From Labia minor (taxonomy: Eukaryota; Arthropoda; Insecta; Dermaptera; Spongiphoridae): a stretch of 64,000 nucleotides of DNA. A program made the translations under genes and the position numbers. Position 1 is the stretch's first letter, and each line of letters opens with the position of its first letter. Positions 46,034 through 60,387 of the stretch are shown piece after piece. Below the pieces are notes generated by a model, which was not told the DNA's origin, ran no database searches, and was given only the letters and a program-made list of their open reading frames with translations. Where the stretch lies: contig OY720345.1 in assembly GCA_963082975.1 (NCBI GenBank), positions 33,116,611 to 33,180,610 of the forward strand, in the 5' to 3' direction.

Positions 46034-47114
46034 TTATAGATAATCTGATAGTTTAAAAATTTTTTTTTTTGAAGAACCAAATCCAGAAAAGCCCATAATT
46101 AATGCTAATTCAGACTCTGCTTCAGTAGGAGGTTTTACTTCTTCCAATTTTCGTTTTCTATCTTTTCTTATTTCTCTTCTAGATTCTCTAAGTTTTTCTT
46201 CCTAATAAAAATTACAAAAAAAATATTAGATTAAAATATTACATTAAAATAATAAACGATATATAATAAAAGTACAAAATATACCTCCTCTTTTAATTCT
46301 TTCATTCGCACCTCAATATCATAATCTTTTTTCTTTTCTTCCATTTTTTTTTTATTCGATTCGAATCTTTTCTTTACTTGATCTAATGAGGATCTTTCGA
46401 TTCTCATCGACATACCAAGATTTCTTTGATCTAAAATTAAAAGAAAAACATTCTAATTAATTTTATAAATCCTATATATTGATTATAAGTTTTGTATGTT
46501 TAGTTCTTTAAATAAACATGAATAAAGCCTTAGATAATTTACTGCACATGCTTTCTAAAGCTATTTTATAACATGAGTAAAATCAGATTTATTTTAATTT
46601 CCTTGAATTTCGATTCAACTAAAGGTCAAACTAAAATTAAAGTTAAAATTTTAGGATGTTAGAAATTTAAATTAAATATAGTTTTTCAAGCACGATTAAA
46701 TTCACTTTTGACAATTTAAATTAATATAATTTACTTACGTTTTTTTTCATTAATATGGTCAAGGAAATTAATTGAGTCTTTGACGACACAATCACACACA
46801 TTACAATAATATCCTCCACTTTGGGAACAGGGTGTATTTTTTGTAATAAGAATACTTTTACCGAGTTTAGATTTTAAATCAACTCGGTAATCTCTTTGTT
46901 TTAAAAGTTCTCTTTTAATAGGTACTGGTTTTTGTTTGGCTTTTTCTTGTGCATCCAATTCTTCCTGTATTCTGTCACTTGCCAAACGTTCGTATTCATC
47001 TCTGTCCCATTTTCTTCTATGATCTTCATATTTCTAAAATCATTAAAAAAATAGAATATAAAATGTTTTATTATTATTTTTAAAATATTAAATAATTTAA
47101 CTAACATCTGCCAT
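46034..47114 (-). CDS. ZMAT2: ZMAT2/Snu23, copy 1 (four exons)
   Basis: Exons on the minus strand: 47106-47114 (Met-Ala-Asp, donor GTTAGT), 46739-47033, 46285-46430 and 46034-46201; all introns have GT/AG borders and the frame joins to 205 residues, against 199 in human ZMAT2. ZMAT2/Snu23 is a U4/U6.U5 tri-snRNP protein that joins the spliceosome B complex near the 5' splice site. The N-terminal RRKWDRDEYERLA box is at about 9-21. The matrin/U1C-type zinc finger uses C80, C83, H96 and H102 (YYCNVCDCVVKDSINFLDHI). A lysine/glutamate-rich helical region follows (115-170), and the conserved GFSGFGSSKK end is extended by about ten residues. The first exon is uncertain: a stronger GTAAGT donor at 47503 could join an alternative ATG (47515) to exon 2 in frame. 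Confidence 0.93.
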
Positions 47115-47503
47115 TGTAAAATAAAATTAATGTTTGATTAACGGTTAAAATATGTTTTATCTTTTAAACATAAATTAAAAAATATCATTTGGTTTAAAAA
47201 GAAAATTTAGTAAAATAGAGATTAATTTATAATTATATTCACACAAGAAGTGTCAATCACAGAGCATTATAAAATTTGCAACGATTAATAAAACAAAAAG
47301 ACATTGGTTATTTTATTGGGTTAAAAATTAATTTTATTAGACTTTTAAATTAATAAAAATTGATTAATTTCTAAAAAATATATAACACTTAAAATAAAAT
47401 GAGATTTTTCATATAAAATTAAATTCTAAATATATGCGCATATAAAAAATAATTCATAATTACTAAATAATAAAATAATTTAAATAATTAAAAATTTACT
47501 TAC

Positions 47504-47745
47504 ATTTAATACCATGTTTGCTGGGTTTGTTTCAAATATTATGAGTACTGATGGTATGTGGGTGTCGAGTTTGACATTCAAATAATTGCAATGAATTCGG
47601 AAGGCATGTGGGTGGGGGTGATCTGCGGTTATTTTTATTTGCGGTGTCATCTATTGGGCGCCTGAAGAGTCAACCGTTTTCGCCTGCAACACCATCTTGT
47701 GTTCGTATTTCACCAGTCCCATTGAGGTGCACCGCCATTTATTTA
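47504..47745 (-). promoter_or_regulatory. GC-richer upstream segment (probable promoter/5' exon), typical unit
   Basis: In every unit a roughly 240-bp less AT-rich segment ends on the minus strand in a perfect splice donor (TTAAAT|GTAAGT). Counterparts end at 45108, 49878, 52274, 54670, 57066, 59462 and 61858. Several short ATG frames lie in it, and one open stretch of 49 codons runs into the donor in phase with exon 2 of the ZMAT2 gene. It is either a spliced 5'UTR exon with upstream ORFs or an alternative coding first exon. Its strict retention fits a promoter role; this is inference. Confidence 0.5.
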
Positions 47746-48407
47746 AAATAGATATTTTACATTAAAAAGTTTTTACTTTTTAGCAAAGAAATTAATAAAT
47801 ATTGAAATTCTATTTTACTTATCTATTGTTAACTTAGTTTCCTAGTAGAAAATAATTTTTCTAAGATTAATCTTAAATATTCTTATATTCCTTATAATAT
47901 TTAAAGAAATAAAATAATTTTTTTTACATTTATTCACACTTCATAAAGTTTAAATGAAATTGGATAAAAAATGTAGTTTCACTATAATTAGAATTATGAG
48001 TTGTTTACAATGCTGTTGATTTTAAAAAATAAAATTTGAAAAAATATTGCTAGAATGGCTTATGAGAAATGCAACAAAGATAAACATTAAATCTCTTTAA
48101 AATTAAATAAATCAGATGTTTAAAATTACTAATTCTTATAATATCATTTAAATAAATGATTATTTAATTTTAATTTTAAGTTCAATGTATATTACAATTA
48201 ATGTCACAATGGAAGTGGATATGGAGATAATTTGTGGATTCTTTAAATTTTCTGGACTTTAAAAACAAATCAACAAAATGTTAAAAGAATTCGTCTGTTT
48301 AATTAAAACTTAATTCAATTAGGTACATATAAATAAAAGAACACATGATATAAATATAATTGATAAAAAATAATTTAGGTTTGTTGCCTTTATATTAAAT
48401 GTAATGT

Positions 48408-49488
48408 TTATAGATAATCTGATAGTTTAAAAATTTTTTTTTTTGAAGAACCAAATCCAGAAAAGCCCATAATTAATGCTAATTCAGACTCTGCTTCAGT
48501 AGGAGGTTTTACTTCTTCCAATTTTCGTTTTCTATATTTTCTTATTTCTCTTCTAGATTCTCTAAGTTTTTCTTCCTAATAAAAATTACAAAAAAAATAT
48601 TAGATTAAAATATTACATTAAAATAATAAACGATATATAATAAAAGTACAAAATATACCTCCTCTTTTAATTCTTTCATTCGAACCTCAATATCATAATC
48701 TTTTTTCTTTTCTTCCATTTTTTTTTTATTCGATTCGAATCTTTTCTTTACTTGATCTAATGAGGATCTTTCGATTCTCATCGACATACCAAGATTTCTT
48801 TGATCTAAAATTAAAAGAAAAACATTCTAATTAATTTTATAAATCCTATATATTGATTATAAGTTTTGTATGTTTAGTTCTTTAAATAAACATGAATAAA
48901 GCCTTAGATAATTTACTGCACATGCTTTCTAAAGCTATTTTATAACATGAGTAAAATCAGATTTATTTTAATTTCCTTGAATTTCGATTCAACTAAAGGT
49001 CAAACTAAAATTAAAGTTAAAATTTTAGGATGTTAGAAATTTAAATTAAATATAGTTTTTCAAGCACGATTAAATTCACTTTTGACAATTTAAATTAATA
49101 TAATTTACTTACGTTTTTTTTCATTAATATGGTCAAGGAAATTAATTGAGTCTTTGACGACACAATCACACACATTACAATAATATCCTCCACTTTGGGA
49201 ACAGGGTGTATTTTTTGTAATAAGAATACTTTTACCGAGTTTAGATTTTAAATCAACTCGGTAATCTCTTTGTTTTAAAAGTTCTCTTTTAATAGGTACT
49301 GGTTTTTGTTTGGCTTTTTCTTGTGCATCCAATTCTTCCTGTATTCTGTCACTTGCCAAACGTTCGTATTCATCTCTGTCCCATTTTCTTCTATGATCTT
49401 CATATTTCTAAAATCATTAAAAAAATAGAATATAAAATGTTTTATTATTATTTTTAAAATATTAAATAATTTAACTAACATCTGCCAT
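48408..49488 (-). CDS. ZMAT2: ZMAT2/Snu23, copy 2
   Basis: Exons 49480-49488, 49113-49407, 48659-48804 and 48408-48575, same structure as copy 1. One residue change is visible: D164Y in the basic C-terminal region (tctatatttt for tctatctttt on the plus strand), not a zinc ligand. A synonymous change in exon 3 (Val-142 codon) is shared with copy 3. The downstream spacer lacks 22 bp. Confidence 0.92.
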
Positions 49489-50803
49489 TGTAAAATAAAA
49501 TTAATGTTTGATTAACGGTTAAAATATGTTTTATCTTTTAAACATAAAATAAAAAATATCATTTGGTTTAAAAAGAAAATTTAGTAAAATAGAGATTAAT
49601 TTTTAATTATATTCACACAAGAAGTGTCAATCACAGAGCATTATAAAATTTGCAACGATTAATAAAACAAAAAGACATTGGTTATTTTATTGGGTTAAAA
49701 ATTAATTTTATTAGACTTTTAAATTAATAAAAATTGATTAATTTCTAAAAAATATATAACACTTAAAATAAAATGAGATTTTTCATATAAAATTAAATTT
49801 TAAATATATGCGCATATAAAAAATAATTCATAATTACTAAATAATAAAATAATTTAAATAATTAAAAATTTACTTACATTTAATACCATGTTTGCCGGGT
49901 TTGTTTCAAATATTATGAGTACTGATGGTATGTGGGTGTCGAGTTTGACATTCAAATAATTGCAATGAATTCGGAAGGCATGTGGGTGGGGGTGATCTGC
50001 GGTTATTTTTATTTGCGGTGTCATCTATTGGGCGCCTGAAGAGTCAACCGTTTTCGCCTGCAACACCATCTTGTGTTCGTATTTCACCAGTCCCATTGAG
50101 GTGCACCGCCATTTATTTAAAATAGATATTTTACATTAAAAAGTTTTTACTTTTTAGCAAAGAAATTAATAAATATTGAAATTCTATTTTACTTATCTAT
50201 TGTTAACTTAGTTTCCTAGTAGAAAATAATTTTTCTAAGAGTGGGATAATTTTTCTAAGATTAATCTTAAATATTCTTATATTCCTTATAATATTTAAAG
50301 AAATAAAATAATTTTTTTTACATTTATTCACACTTCATAAAGTTTAAATGAAATTGGATAAAAAATGTAGTTTCACTATAATTAGAATTATGAGTTGTTT
50401 ACAATGCTGTTGATTTTAAAAAATAAAATTTGAAAAAATATTGCTAGAATGGCTTATGAGAAATGCAACAAAGATAAACATTAAATCTCTTTAAAATTAA
50501 ATAAATCAGATGTTTAAAATTACTAATTCTTATAATATCATTTAAATAAATGATTATTTAATTTTAATTTTAAGTTCAATGTATATTACAATTAATGTCA
50601 CAATGGAAGTGGATATGGAGATAATTTGTGGATTCTTTAAATTTTCTGGACTTTAAAAACAAATCAACAAAATGTTAAAAGAATTCGTCTGTTTAATTAA
50701 AACTTAATTCAATTAGGTACATATAAATATAAAAGAACACATGATATAAATATAATTGATAAAAAATAATTTAGGTTTGTTGCCTTTATATTAAATGTAA
50801 TGT

Positions 50804-51884
50804 TTATAGATAATCTGATAGTTTAAAAATTTTTTTTTTTGAAGAACCAAATCCAGAAAAGCCCATAATTAATGCTAATTCAGACTCTGCTTCAGTAGGA
50901 GGTTTTACTTCTTCCAATTTTCGTTTTCTATCTTTTCTTATTTCTCTTCTAGATTCTCTAAGTTTTTCTTCCTAACAAAAATTACAAAAAAAATATTAGA
51001 TTAAAATATTATATTAAAATAATAAACGATATATAATAAAAGTACAAAATATACCTCCTCTTTTAATTCTTTCATTCGAACCTCAATATCATAATCTTTT
51101 TTCTTTTCTTCCATTTTTTTTTTATTCGATTCGAATCTTTTCTTTACTTGATCTAATGAGGATCTTTCGATTCTCATCGACATACCAAGATTTCTTTGAT
51201 CTAAAATTAAAAGAAAAACATTCTAATTAATTTTATAAATCCTATATATTGATTATAAGTTTTGTATGTTTAGTTCTTTAAATAAACATGAATAAAGCCT
51301 TAGATAATTTACTGCACATGCTTTCTAAAGCTATTTTATAACATGAGTAAAATCAGATTTATTTTAATTTCCTTGAATTTCGATTCAACTAAAGGTCAAA
51401 CTAAAATTAAAGTTAAAATTTTAGGATGTTAGAAATTTAAATTAAATATAGTTTTTCAAGCACGATTAAATTCACTTTTGACAATTTAAATTAATATAAT
51501 TTACTTACGTTTTTTTTCATTAATATGGTCAAGGAAATTAATTGAGTCTTTGACGACACAATCACACACATTACAATAATATCCTCCACTTTGGGAACAG
51601 GGTGTATTTTTTGTAATAAGAATACTTTTACCGAGTTTAGATTTTAAATCAACTCGGTAATCTCTTTGTTTTAAAAGTTCTCTTTTAATAGGTACTGGTT
51701 TTTGTTTGGCTTTTTCTTGTGCATCCAATTCTTCCTGTATTCTGTCACTTGCCAAACGTTCGTATTCATCTCTGTCCCATTTTCTTCTATGATCTTCATA
51801 TTTCTAAAATCATTAAAAAAATAGAATATAAAATGTTTTATTATTATTTTTAAAATATTAAATAATTTAACTAACATCTGCCAT
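50804..51884 (-). CDS. ZMAT2: ZMAT2/Snu23, copy 3
   Basis: Exons 51876-51884, 51509-51803, 51055-51200 and 50804-50971. Protein as copy 1. Intron 3 has two private changes, one inside the polypyrimidine region of the exon 4 acceptor (ttgttag for ttattag), which keeps the AG. Confidence 0.92.
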
Positions 51885-53199
51885 TGTAAAATAAAATTAA
51901 TGTTTGATTAACGGTTAAAATATGTTTTATCTTTTAAACATAAAATAAAAAATATCATTTGGTTTAAAAAGAAAATTTAGTAAAATAGAGATTAATTTTT
52001 AATTATATTCACACAAGAAGTGTCAATCACAGAGCATTATAAAATTTGCAACGATTAATAAAACAAAAAGACATTGGTTATTTTATTGGGTTAAAAATTA
52101 ATTTTATTAGACTTTTAAATTAATAAAAATTGATTAATTTCTAAAAAATATATAACACTTAAAATAAAATGAGATTTTTCATATAAAATTAAATTTTAAA
52201 TATATGCGCATATAAAAAATAATTCATAATTACTAAATAATAAAATAATTTAAATAATTAAAAATTTACTTACATTTAATACCATGTTTGCCGGGTTTGT
52301 TTCAAATATTATGAGTACTGATGGTATGTGGGTGTCGAGTTTGACATTCAAATAATTGCAATGAATTCGGAAGGCATGTGGGTGGGGGTGATCTGCGGTT
52401 ATTTTTATTTGCGGTGTCATCTATTGGGCGCCTGAAGAGTCAACCGTTTTCGCCTGCAACACCATCTTGTGTTCGTATTTCACCAGTCCCATTGAGGTGC
52501 ACCGCCATTTATTTAAAATAGATATTTTACATTAAAAAGTTTTTACTTTTTAGCAAAGAAATTAATAAATATTGAAATTCTATTTTACTTATCTATTGTT
52601 AACTTAGTTTCCTAGTAGAAAATAATTTTTCTAAGAGTGGGATAATTTTTCTAAGATTAATCTTAAATATTCTTATATTCCTTATAATATTTAAAGAAAT
52701 AAAATAATTTTTTTTACATTTATTCACACTTCATAAAGTTTAAATGAAATTGGATAAAAAATGTAGTTTCACTATAATTAGAATTATGAGTTGTTTACAA
52801 TGCTGTTGATTTTAAAAAATAAAATTTGAAAAAATATTGCTAGAATGGCTTATGAGAAATGCAACAAAGATAAACATTAAATCTCTTTAAAATTAAATAA
52901 ATCACATGTTTAAAATTACTAATTCTTATAATATCATTTAAATAAATGATTATTTAATTTTAATTTTAAGTTCAATGTATATTACAATTAATGTCACAAT
53001 GGAAGTGGATATGGAGATAATTTGTGGATTCTTTAAATTTTCTGGACTTTAAAAACAAATCAACAAAATGTTAAAAGAATTCGTCTGTTTAATTAAAACT
53101 TAATTCAATTAGGTACATATAAATATAAAAGAACACATGATATAAATATAATTGATAAAAAATAATTTAGGTTTGTTGCCTTTATATTAAATGTAATGT

Positions 53200-54280
53200 T
53201 TATAGATAATCTGATAGTTTAAAAATTTTTTTTTTTGAAGAACCAAATCCAGAAAAGCCCATAATTAATGCTAATTCAGACTCTGCTTCAGTAGGAGGTT
53301 TTACTTCTTCCAATTTTCGTTTTCTATCTTTTCTTATTTCTCTTCTAGATTCTCTAAGTTTTTCTTCCTAATAAAAATTACAAAAAAAATATTAGATTAA
53401 AATATTACATTAAAATAATAAACGATATATAATAAAAGTACAAAATATACCTCCTCTTTTAATTCTTTCATTCGCACCTCAATATCATAATCTTTTTTCT
53501 TTTCTTCCATTTTTTTTTTATTCGATTCGAATCTTTTCTTTACTTGATCTAATGAGGATCTTTCGATTCTCATCGACATACCAAGATTTCTTTGATCTAA
53601 AATTAAAAGAAAAACATTCTAATTAATTTTATAAATCCTATATATTGATTATAAGTTTTGTATGTTTAGTTCTTTAAATAAACATGAATAAAGCCTTAGA
53701 TAATTTACTGCACATGCTTTCTAAAGCTATTTTATAACATGAGTAAAATCAGATTTATTTTAATTTCCTTGAATTTCGATTCAACTAAAGGTCAAACTAA
53801 AATTAAAGTTAAAATTTTAGGATGTTAGAAATTTAAATTAAATATAGTTTTTCAAGCACGATTAAATTCACTTTTGACAATTTAAATTAATATAATTTAC
53901 TTACGTTTTTTTTCATTAATATGGTCAAGGAAATTAATTGAGTCTTTGACGACACAATCACACACATTACAATAATATCCTCCACTTTGGGAACAGGGTG
54001 TATTTTTTGTAATAAGAATACTTTTACCGAGTTTAGATTTTAAATCAACTCGGTAATCTCTTTGTTTTAAAAGTTCTCTTTTAATAGGTACTGGTTTTTG
54101 TTTGGCTTTTTCTTGTGCATCCAATTCTTCCTGTATTCTGTCACTTGCCAAACGTTCGTATTCATCTCTGTCCCATTTTCTTCTATGATCTTCATATTTC
54201 TAAAATCATTAAAAAAATAGAATATAAAATGTTTTATTATTATTTTTAAAATATTAAATAATTTAACTAACATCTGCCAT
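53200..54280 (-). CDS. ZMAT2: ZMAT2/Snu23, copy 4
   Basis: Exons 54272-54280, 53905-54199, 53451-53596 and 53200-53367. Predicted protein identical to copy 1 (Lys at residue 134). No lesion seen. Confidence 0.92.
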
Positions 54281-55595
54281 TGTAAAATAAAATTAATGTT
54301 TGATTAACGGTTAAAATATGTTTTATCTTTTAAACATAAAATAAAAAATATCATTTGGTTTAAAAAGAAAATTTAGTAAAATAGAGATTAATTTATAATT
54401 ATATTCACACAAGAAGTGTCAATCACAGAGCATTATAAAATTTGCAACGATTAATAAAACAAAAAGACATTGGTTATTTTATTGGGTTAAAAATTAATTT
54501 TATTAGACTTTTAAATTAATAAAAATTGATTAATTTCTAAAAAATATATAACACTTAAAATAAAATGAGATTTTTCATATAAAATTAAATTTTAAATATA
54601 TGCGCATATAAAAAATAATTCATAATTACTAAATAATAAAATAATTTAAATAATTAAAAATTTACTTACATTTAATACCATGTTTGCCGGGTTTGTTTCA
54701 AATATTATGAGTACTGATGGTATGTGGGTGTCGAGTTTGACATTCAAATAATTGCAATGAATTCGGAAGGCATGTGGGTGGGGGTGATCTGCGGTTATTT
54801 TTATTTGCGGTGTCATCTATTGGGCGCCTGAAGAGTCAACCGTTTTCGCCTGCAACACCATCTTGTGTTCGTATTTCACCAGTCCCATTGAGGTGCACCG
54901 CCATTTATTTAAAATAGATATTTTACATTAAAAAGTTTTTACTTTTTAGCAAAGAAATTAATAAATATTGAAATTCTATTTTACTTATCTATTGTTAACT
55001 TAGTTTCCTAGTAGAAAATAATTTTTCTAAGAGTGGGATAATTTTTCTAAGATTAATCTTAAATATTCTTATATTCCTTATAATATTTAAAGAAATAAAA
55101 TAATTTTTTTTACATTTATTCACACTTCATAAAGTTTAAATGAAATTGGATAAAAAATGTAGTTTCACTATAATTAGAATTATGAGTTGTTTACAATGCT
55201 GTTGATTTTAAAAAATAAAATTTGAAAAAATATTGCTAGAATGGCTTATGAGAAATGCAACAAAGATAAACATTAAATCTCTTTAAAATTAAATAAATCA
55301 CATGTTTAAAATTACTAATTCTTATAATATCATTTAAATAAATGATTATTTAATTTTAATTTTAAGTTCAATGTATATTACAATTAATGTCACAATGGAA
55401 GTGGATATGGAGATAATTTGTGGATTCTTTAAATTTTCTGGACTTTAAAAACAAATCAACAAAATGTTAAAAGAATTCGTCTGTTTAATTAAAACTTAAT
55501 TCAATTAGGTACATATAAATATAAAAGAACACATGATATAAATATAATTGATAAAAAATAATTTAGGTTTGTTGCCTTTATATTAAATGTAATGT

Positions 55596-56676
55596 TTATA
55601 GATAATCTGATAGTTTAAAAATTTTTTTTTTTGAAGAACCAAATCCAGAAAAGCCCATAATTAATGCTAATTCAGACTCTGCTTCAGTAGGAGGTTTTAC
55701 TTCTTCCAATTTTCGTTTTCTATCTTTTCTTATTTCTCTTCTAGATTCTCTAAGTTTTTCTTCCTAATAAAAATTACAAAAAAAATATTAGATTAAAATA
55801 TTACATTAAAATAATAAACGATATATAATAAAAGTACAAAATATACCTCCTCTTTTAATTCTTTCATTCGCACCTCAATATCATAATCTTTTTTCATTTC
55901 TTCCATTTTTTTTTTATTCGATTCGAATCTTTTCTTTACTTGATCTAATGAGGATCTTTCGATTCTCATCGACATACCAAGATTTCTTTGATCTAAAATT
56001 AAAAGAAAAACATTCTAATTAATTTTATAAATCCTATATATTGATTATAAGTTTTGTATGTTTAGTTCTTTAAATAAACATGAATAAAGCCTTAGATAAT
56101 TTACTGCACATGCTTTCTAAAGCTATTTTATAACATGAGTAAAATCAGATTTATTTTAATTTCCTTGAATTTCGATTCAACTAAAGGTCAAACTAAAATT
56201 AAAGTTAAAATTTTAGGATGTTAGAAATTTAAATTAAATATAGTTTTTCAAGCACGATTAAATTCACTTTTGACAATTTAAATTAATATAATTTACTTAC
56301 GTTTTTTTTCATTAATATGGTCAAGGAAATTAATTGAGTCTTTGACGACATAATCACACACATTACAATAATATCCTCCACTTTGGGAACAGGGTGTATT
56401 TTTTGTAATAAGAATACTTTTACCGAGTTTAGATTTTAAATCAACTCGGTAATCTCTTTGTTTTAAAAGTTCTCTTTTAATAGGTACTGGTTTTTGTTTG
56501 GCTTTTTCTTGTGCATCCAATTCTTCCTGTATTCTGTCACTTGCCAAACGTTCGTATTCATCTCTGTCCCATTTTCTTCTATGATCTTCATATTTCTAAA
56601 ATCATTAAAAAAATAGAATATAAAATGTTTTATTATTATTTTTAAAATATTAAATAATTTAACTAACATCTGCCAT
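55596..56676 (-). CDS. ZMAT2: ZMAT2/Snu23, copy 5
   Basis: Exons 56668-56676, 56301-56595, 55847-55992 and 55596-55763. Two residue changes: K134M, shared with copies 6 to 8, and C85Y inside the zinc finger. C85 is the extra cysteine next to the CxxC pair, not one of the four expected ligands (C80, C83, H96, H102), but it is conserved in human ZMAT2, so this copy may be weakened. Confidence 0.92.
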
Positions 56677-57991
56677 TGTAAAATAAAATTAATGTTTGAT
56701 TAACGGTTAAAATATGTTTTATCTTTTAAACATAAAATAAAAAATATCATTTGGTTTAAAAAGAAAATTTAGTAAAATAGAGATTAATTTATAATTATAT
56801 TCACACAAGAAGTGTCAATCACAGAGCATTATAAAATTTGCAACGATTAATAAAACAAAAAGACATTGGTTATTTTATTGGGTTAAAAATTAATTTTATT
56901 AGACTTTTAAATTAATAAAAATTGATTAATTTCTAAAAAATATATAACACTTAAAATAAAATGAGATTTTTCATATAAAATTAAATTTTAAATATATGCG
57001 CATATAAAAAATAATTCATAATTACTAAATAATAAAATAATTTAAATAATTAAAAATTTACTTACATTTAATACCATGTTTGCCGGGTTTGTTTCAAATA
57101 TTATGAGTACTGATGGTATGTGGGTGTCGAGTTTGACATTCAAATAATTGCAATGAATTCGGAAGGCATGTGGGTGGGGGTGATCTGCGGTTATTTTTAT
57201 TTGCGGTGTCATCTATTGGGCGCCTGAAGAGTCAACCGTTTTCGCCTGCAACACCATCTTGTGTTCGTATTTCACCAGTCCCATTGAGGTGCACCGCCAT
57301 TTATTTAAAATAGATATTTTACATTAAAAAGTTTTTACTTTTTAGCAAAGAAATTAATAAATATTGAAATTCTATTTTACTTATCTATTGTTAACTTAGT
57401 TTCCTAGTAGAAAATAATTTTTCTAAGAGTGGGATAATTTTTCTAAGATTAATCTTAAATATTCTTATATTCCTTATAATATTTAAAGAAATAAAATAAT
57501 TTTTTTTACATTTATTCACACTTCATAAAGTTTAAATGAAATTGGATAAAAAATGTAGTTTCACTATAATTAGAATTATGAGTTGTTTACAATGCTGTTG
57601 ATTTTAAAAAATAAAATTTGAAAAAATATTGCTAGAATGGCTTATGAGAAATGCAACAAAGATAAACATTAAATCTCTTTAAAATTAAATAAATCAGATG
57701 TTTAAAATTACTAATTCTTATAATATCATTTAAATAAATGATTATTTAATTTTAATTTTAAGTTCAATGTATATTACAATTAATGTCACAATGGAAGTGG
57801 ATATGGAGATAATTTGTGGATTCTTTAAATTTTCTGGACTTTAAAAACAAATCAACAAAATGTTAAAAGAATTCGTCTGTTTAATTAAAACTTAATTCAA
57901 TTAGGTACATATAAATATAAAAGAACACATGATATAAATATAATTGATAAAAAATAATTTAGGTTTGTTGCCTTTATATTAAATGTAATGT

Positions 57992-59072
57992 TTATAGATA
58001 ATCTGATAGTTTAAAAATTTTTTTTTTTGAAGAACCAAATCCAGAAAAGCCCATAATTAATGCTAATTCAGACTCTGCTTCAGTAGGAGGTTTTACTTCT
58101 TCCAATTTTCGTTTTCTATCTTTTCTTATTTCTCTTCTAGATTCTCTAAGTTTTTCTTCCTAATAAAAATTACAAAAAAAATATTAGATTAAAATATTAC
58201 ATTAAAATAATAAACGATATATAATAAAAGTACAAAATATACCTCCTCTTTTAATTCTTTCATTCGCACCTCAATATCATAATCTTTTTTCATTTCTTCC
58301 ATTTTTTTTTTATTCGATTCGAATCTTTTCTTTACTTGATCTAATGAGGATCTTTCGATTCTCATCGACATACCAAGATTTCTTTGATCTAAAATTAAAA
58401 GAAAAACATTCTAATTAATTTTATAAATCCTATATATTGATTATAAGTTTTGTATGTTTAGTTCTTTAAATAAACATGAATAAAGCCTTAGATAATTTAC
58501 TGCACATGCTTTCTAAAGCTATTTTATAACATGAGTAAAATCAGATTTATTTTAATTTCCTTGAATTTCGATTCAACTAAAGGTCAAACTAAAATTAAAG
58601 TTAAAATTTTAGGATGTTAGAAATTTAAATTAAATATAGTTTTTCAAGCACGATTAAATTCACTTTTGACAATTTAAATTAATATAATTTACTTACGTTT
58701 TTTTTCATTAATATGGTCAAGGAAATTAATTGAGTCTTTGACGACACAATCACACACATTACAATAATATCCTCCACTTTGGGAACAGGGTGTATTTTTT
58801 GTAATAAGAATACTTTTACCGAGTTTAGATTTTAAATCAACTCGGTAATCTCTTTGTTTTAAAAGTTCTCTTTTAATAGGTACTGGTTTTTGTTTGGCTT
58901 TTTCTTGTGCATCCAATTCTTCCTGTATTCTGTCACTTGCCAAACGTTCGTATTCATCTCTGTCCCATTTTCTTCTATGATCTTCATATTTCTAAAATCA
59001 TTAAAAAAATAGAATATAAAATGTTTTATTATTATTTTTAAAATATTAAATAATTTAACTAACATCTGCCAT
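57992..59072 (-). CDS. ZMAT2: ZMAT2/Snu23, copy 6
   Basis: Exons 59064-59072, 58697-58991, 58243-58388 and 57992-58159. It carries K134M and the normal C85. All splice sites intact. Confidence 0.92.
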
Positions 59073-60387
59073 TGTAAAATAAAATTAATGTTTGATTAAC
59101 GGTTAAAATATGTTTTATCTTTTAAACATAAAATAAAAAATATCATTTGGTTTAAAAAGAAAATTTAGTAAAATAGAGATTAATTTATAATTATATTCAC
59201 ACAAGAAGTGTCAATCACAGAGCATTATAAAATTTGCAACGATTAATAAAACAAAAAGACATTGGTTATTTTATTGGGTTAAAAATTAATTTTATTAGAC
59301 TTTTAAATTAATAAAAATTGATTAATTTCTAAAAAATATATAACACTTAAAATAAAATGAGATTTTTCATATAAAATTAAATTTTAAATATATGCGCATA
59401 TAAAAAATAATTCATAATTACTAAATAATAAAATAATTTAAATAATTAAAAATTTACTTACATTTAATACCATGTTTGCCGGGTTTGTTTCAAATATTAT
59501 GAGTACTGATGGTATGTGGGTGTCGAGTTTGACATTCAAATAATTGCAATGAATTCGGAAGGCATGTGGGTGGGGGTGATCTGCGGTTATTTTTATTTGC
59601 GGTGTCATCTATTGGGCGCCTGAAGAGTCAACCGTTTTCGCCTGCAACACCATCTTGTGTTCGTATTTCACCAGTCCCATTGAGGTGCACCGCCATTTAT
59701 TTAAAATAGATATTTTACATTAAAAAGTTTTTACTTTTTAGCAAAGAAATTAATAAATATTGAAATTCTATTTTACTTATCTATTGTTAACTTAGTTTCC
59801 TAGTAGAAAATAATTTTTCTAAGAGTGGGATAATTTTTCTAAGATTAATCTTAAATATTCTTATATTCCTTATAATATTTAAAGAAATAAAATAATTTTT
59901 TTTACATTTATTCACACTTCATAAAGTTTAAATGAAATTGGATAAAAAATGTAGTTTCACTATAATTAGAATTATGAGTTGTTTACAATGCTGTTGATTT
60001 TAAAAAATAAAATTTGAAAAAATATTGCTAGAATGGCTTATGAGAAATGCAACAAAGATAAACATTAAATCTCTTTAAAATTAAATAAATCAGATGTTTA
60101 AAATTACTAATTCTTATAATATCATTTAAATAAATGATTATTTAATTTTAATTTTAAGTTCAATGTATATTACAATTAATGTCACAATGGAAGTGGATAT
60201 GGAGATAATTTGTGGATTCTTTAAATTTTCTGGACTTTAAAAACAAATCAACAAAATGTTAAAAGAATTCGTCTGTTTAATTAAAACTTAATTCAATTAG
60301 GTACATATAAATATAAAAGAACACATGATATAAATATAATTGATAAAAAATAATTTAGGTTTGTTGCCTTTATATTAAATGTAATGT

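Noticed and set aside
46901..47107. 68-codon minus frame beginning inside the first intron of ZMAT2 copy 1, repeated in all units
   Set aside because: It runs through exon 2 in the wrong frame and partly through the intron. The correct frame joins into a full ZMAT2 protein.
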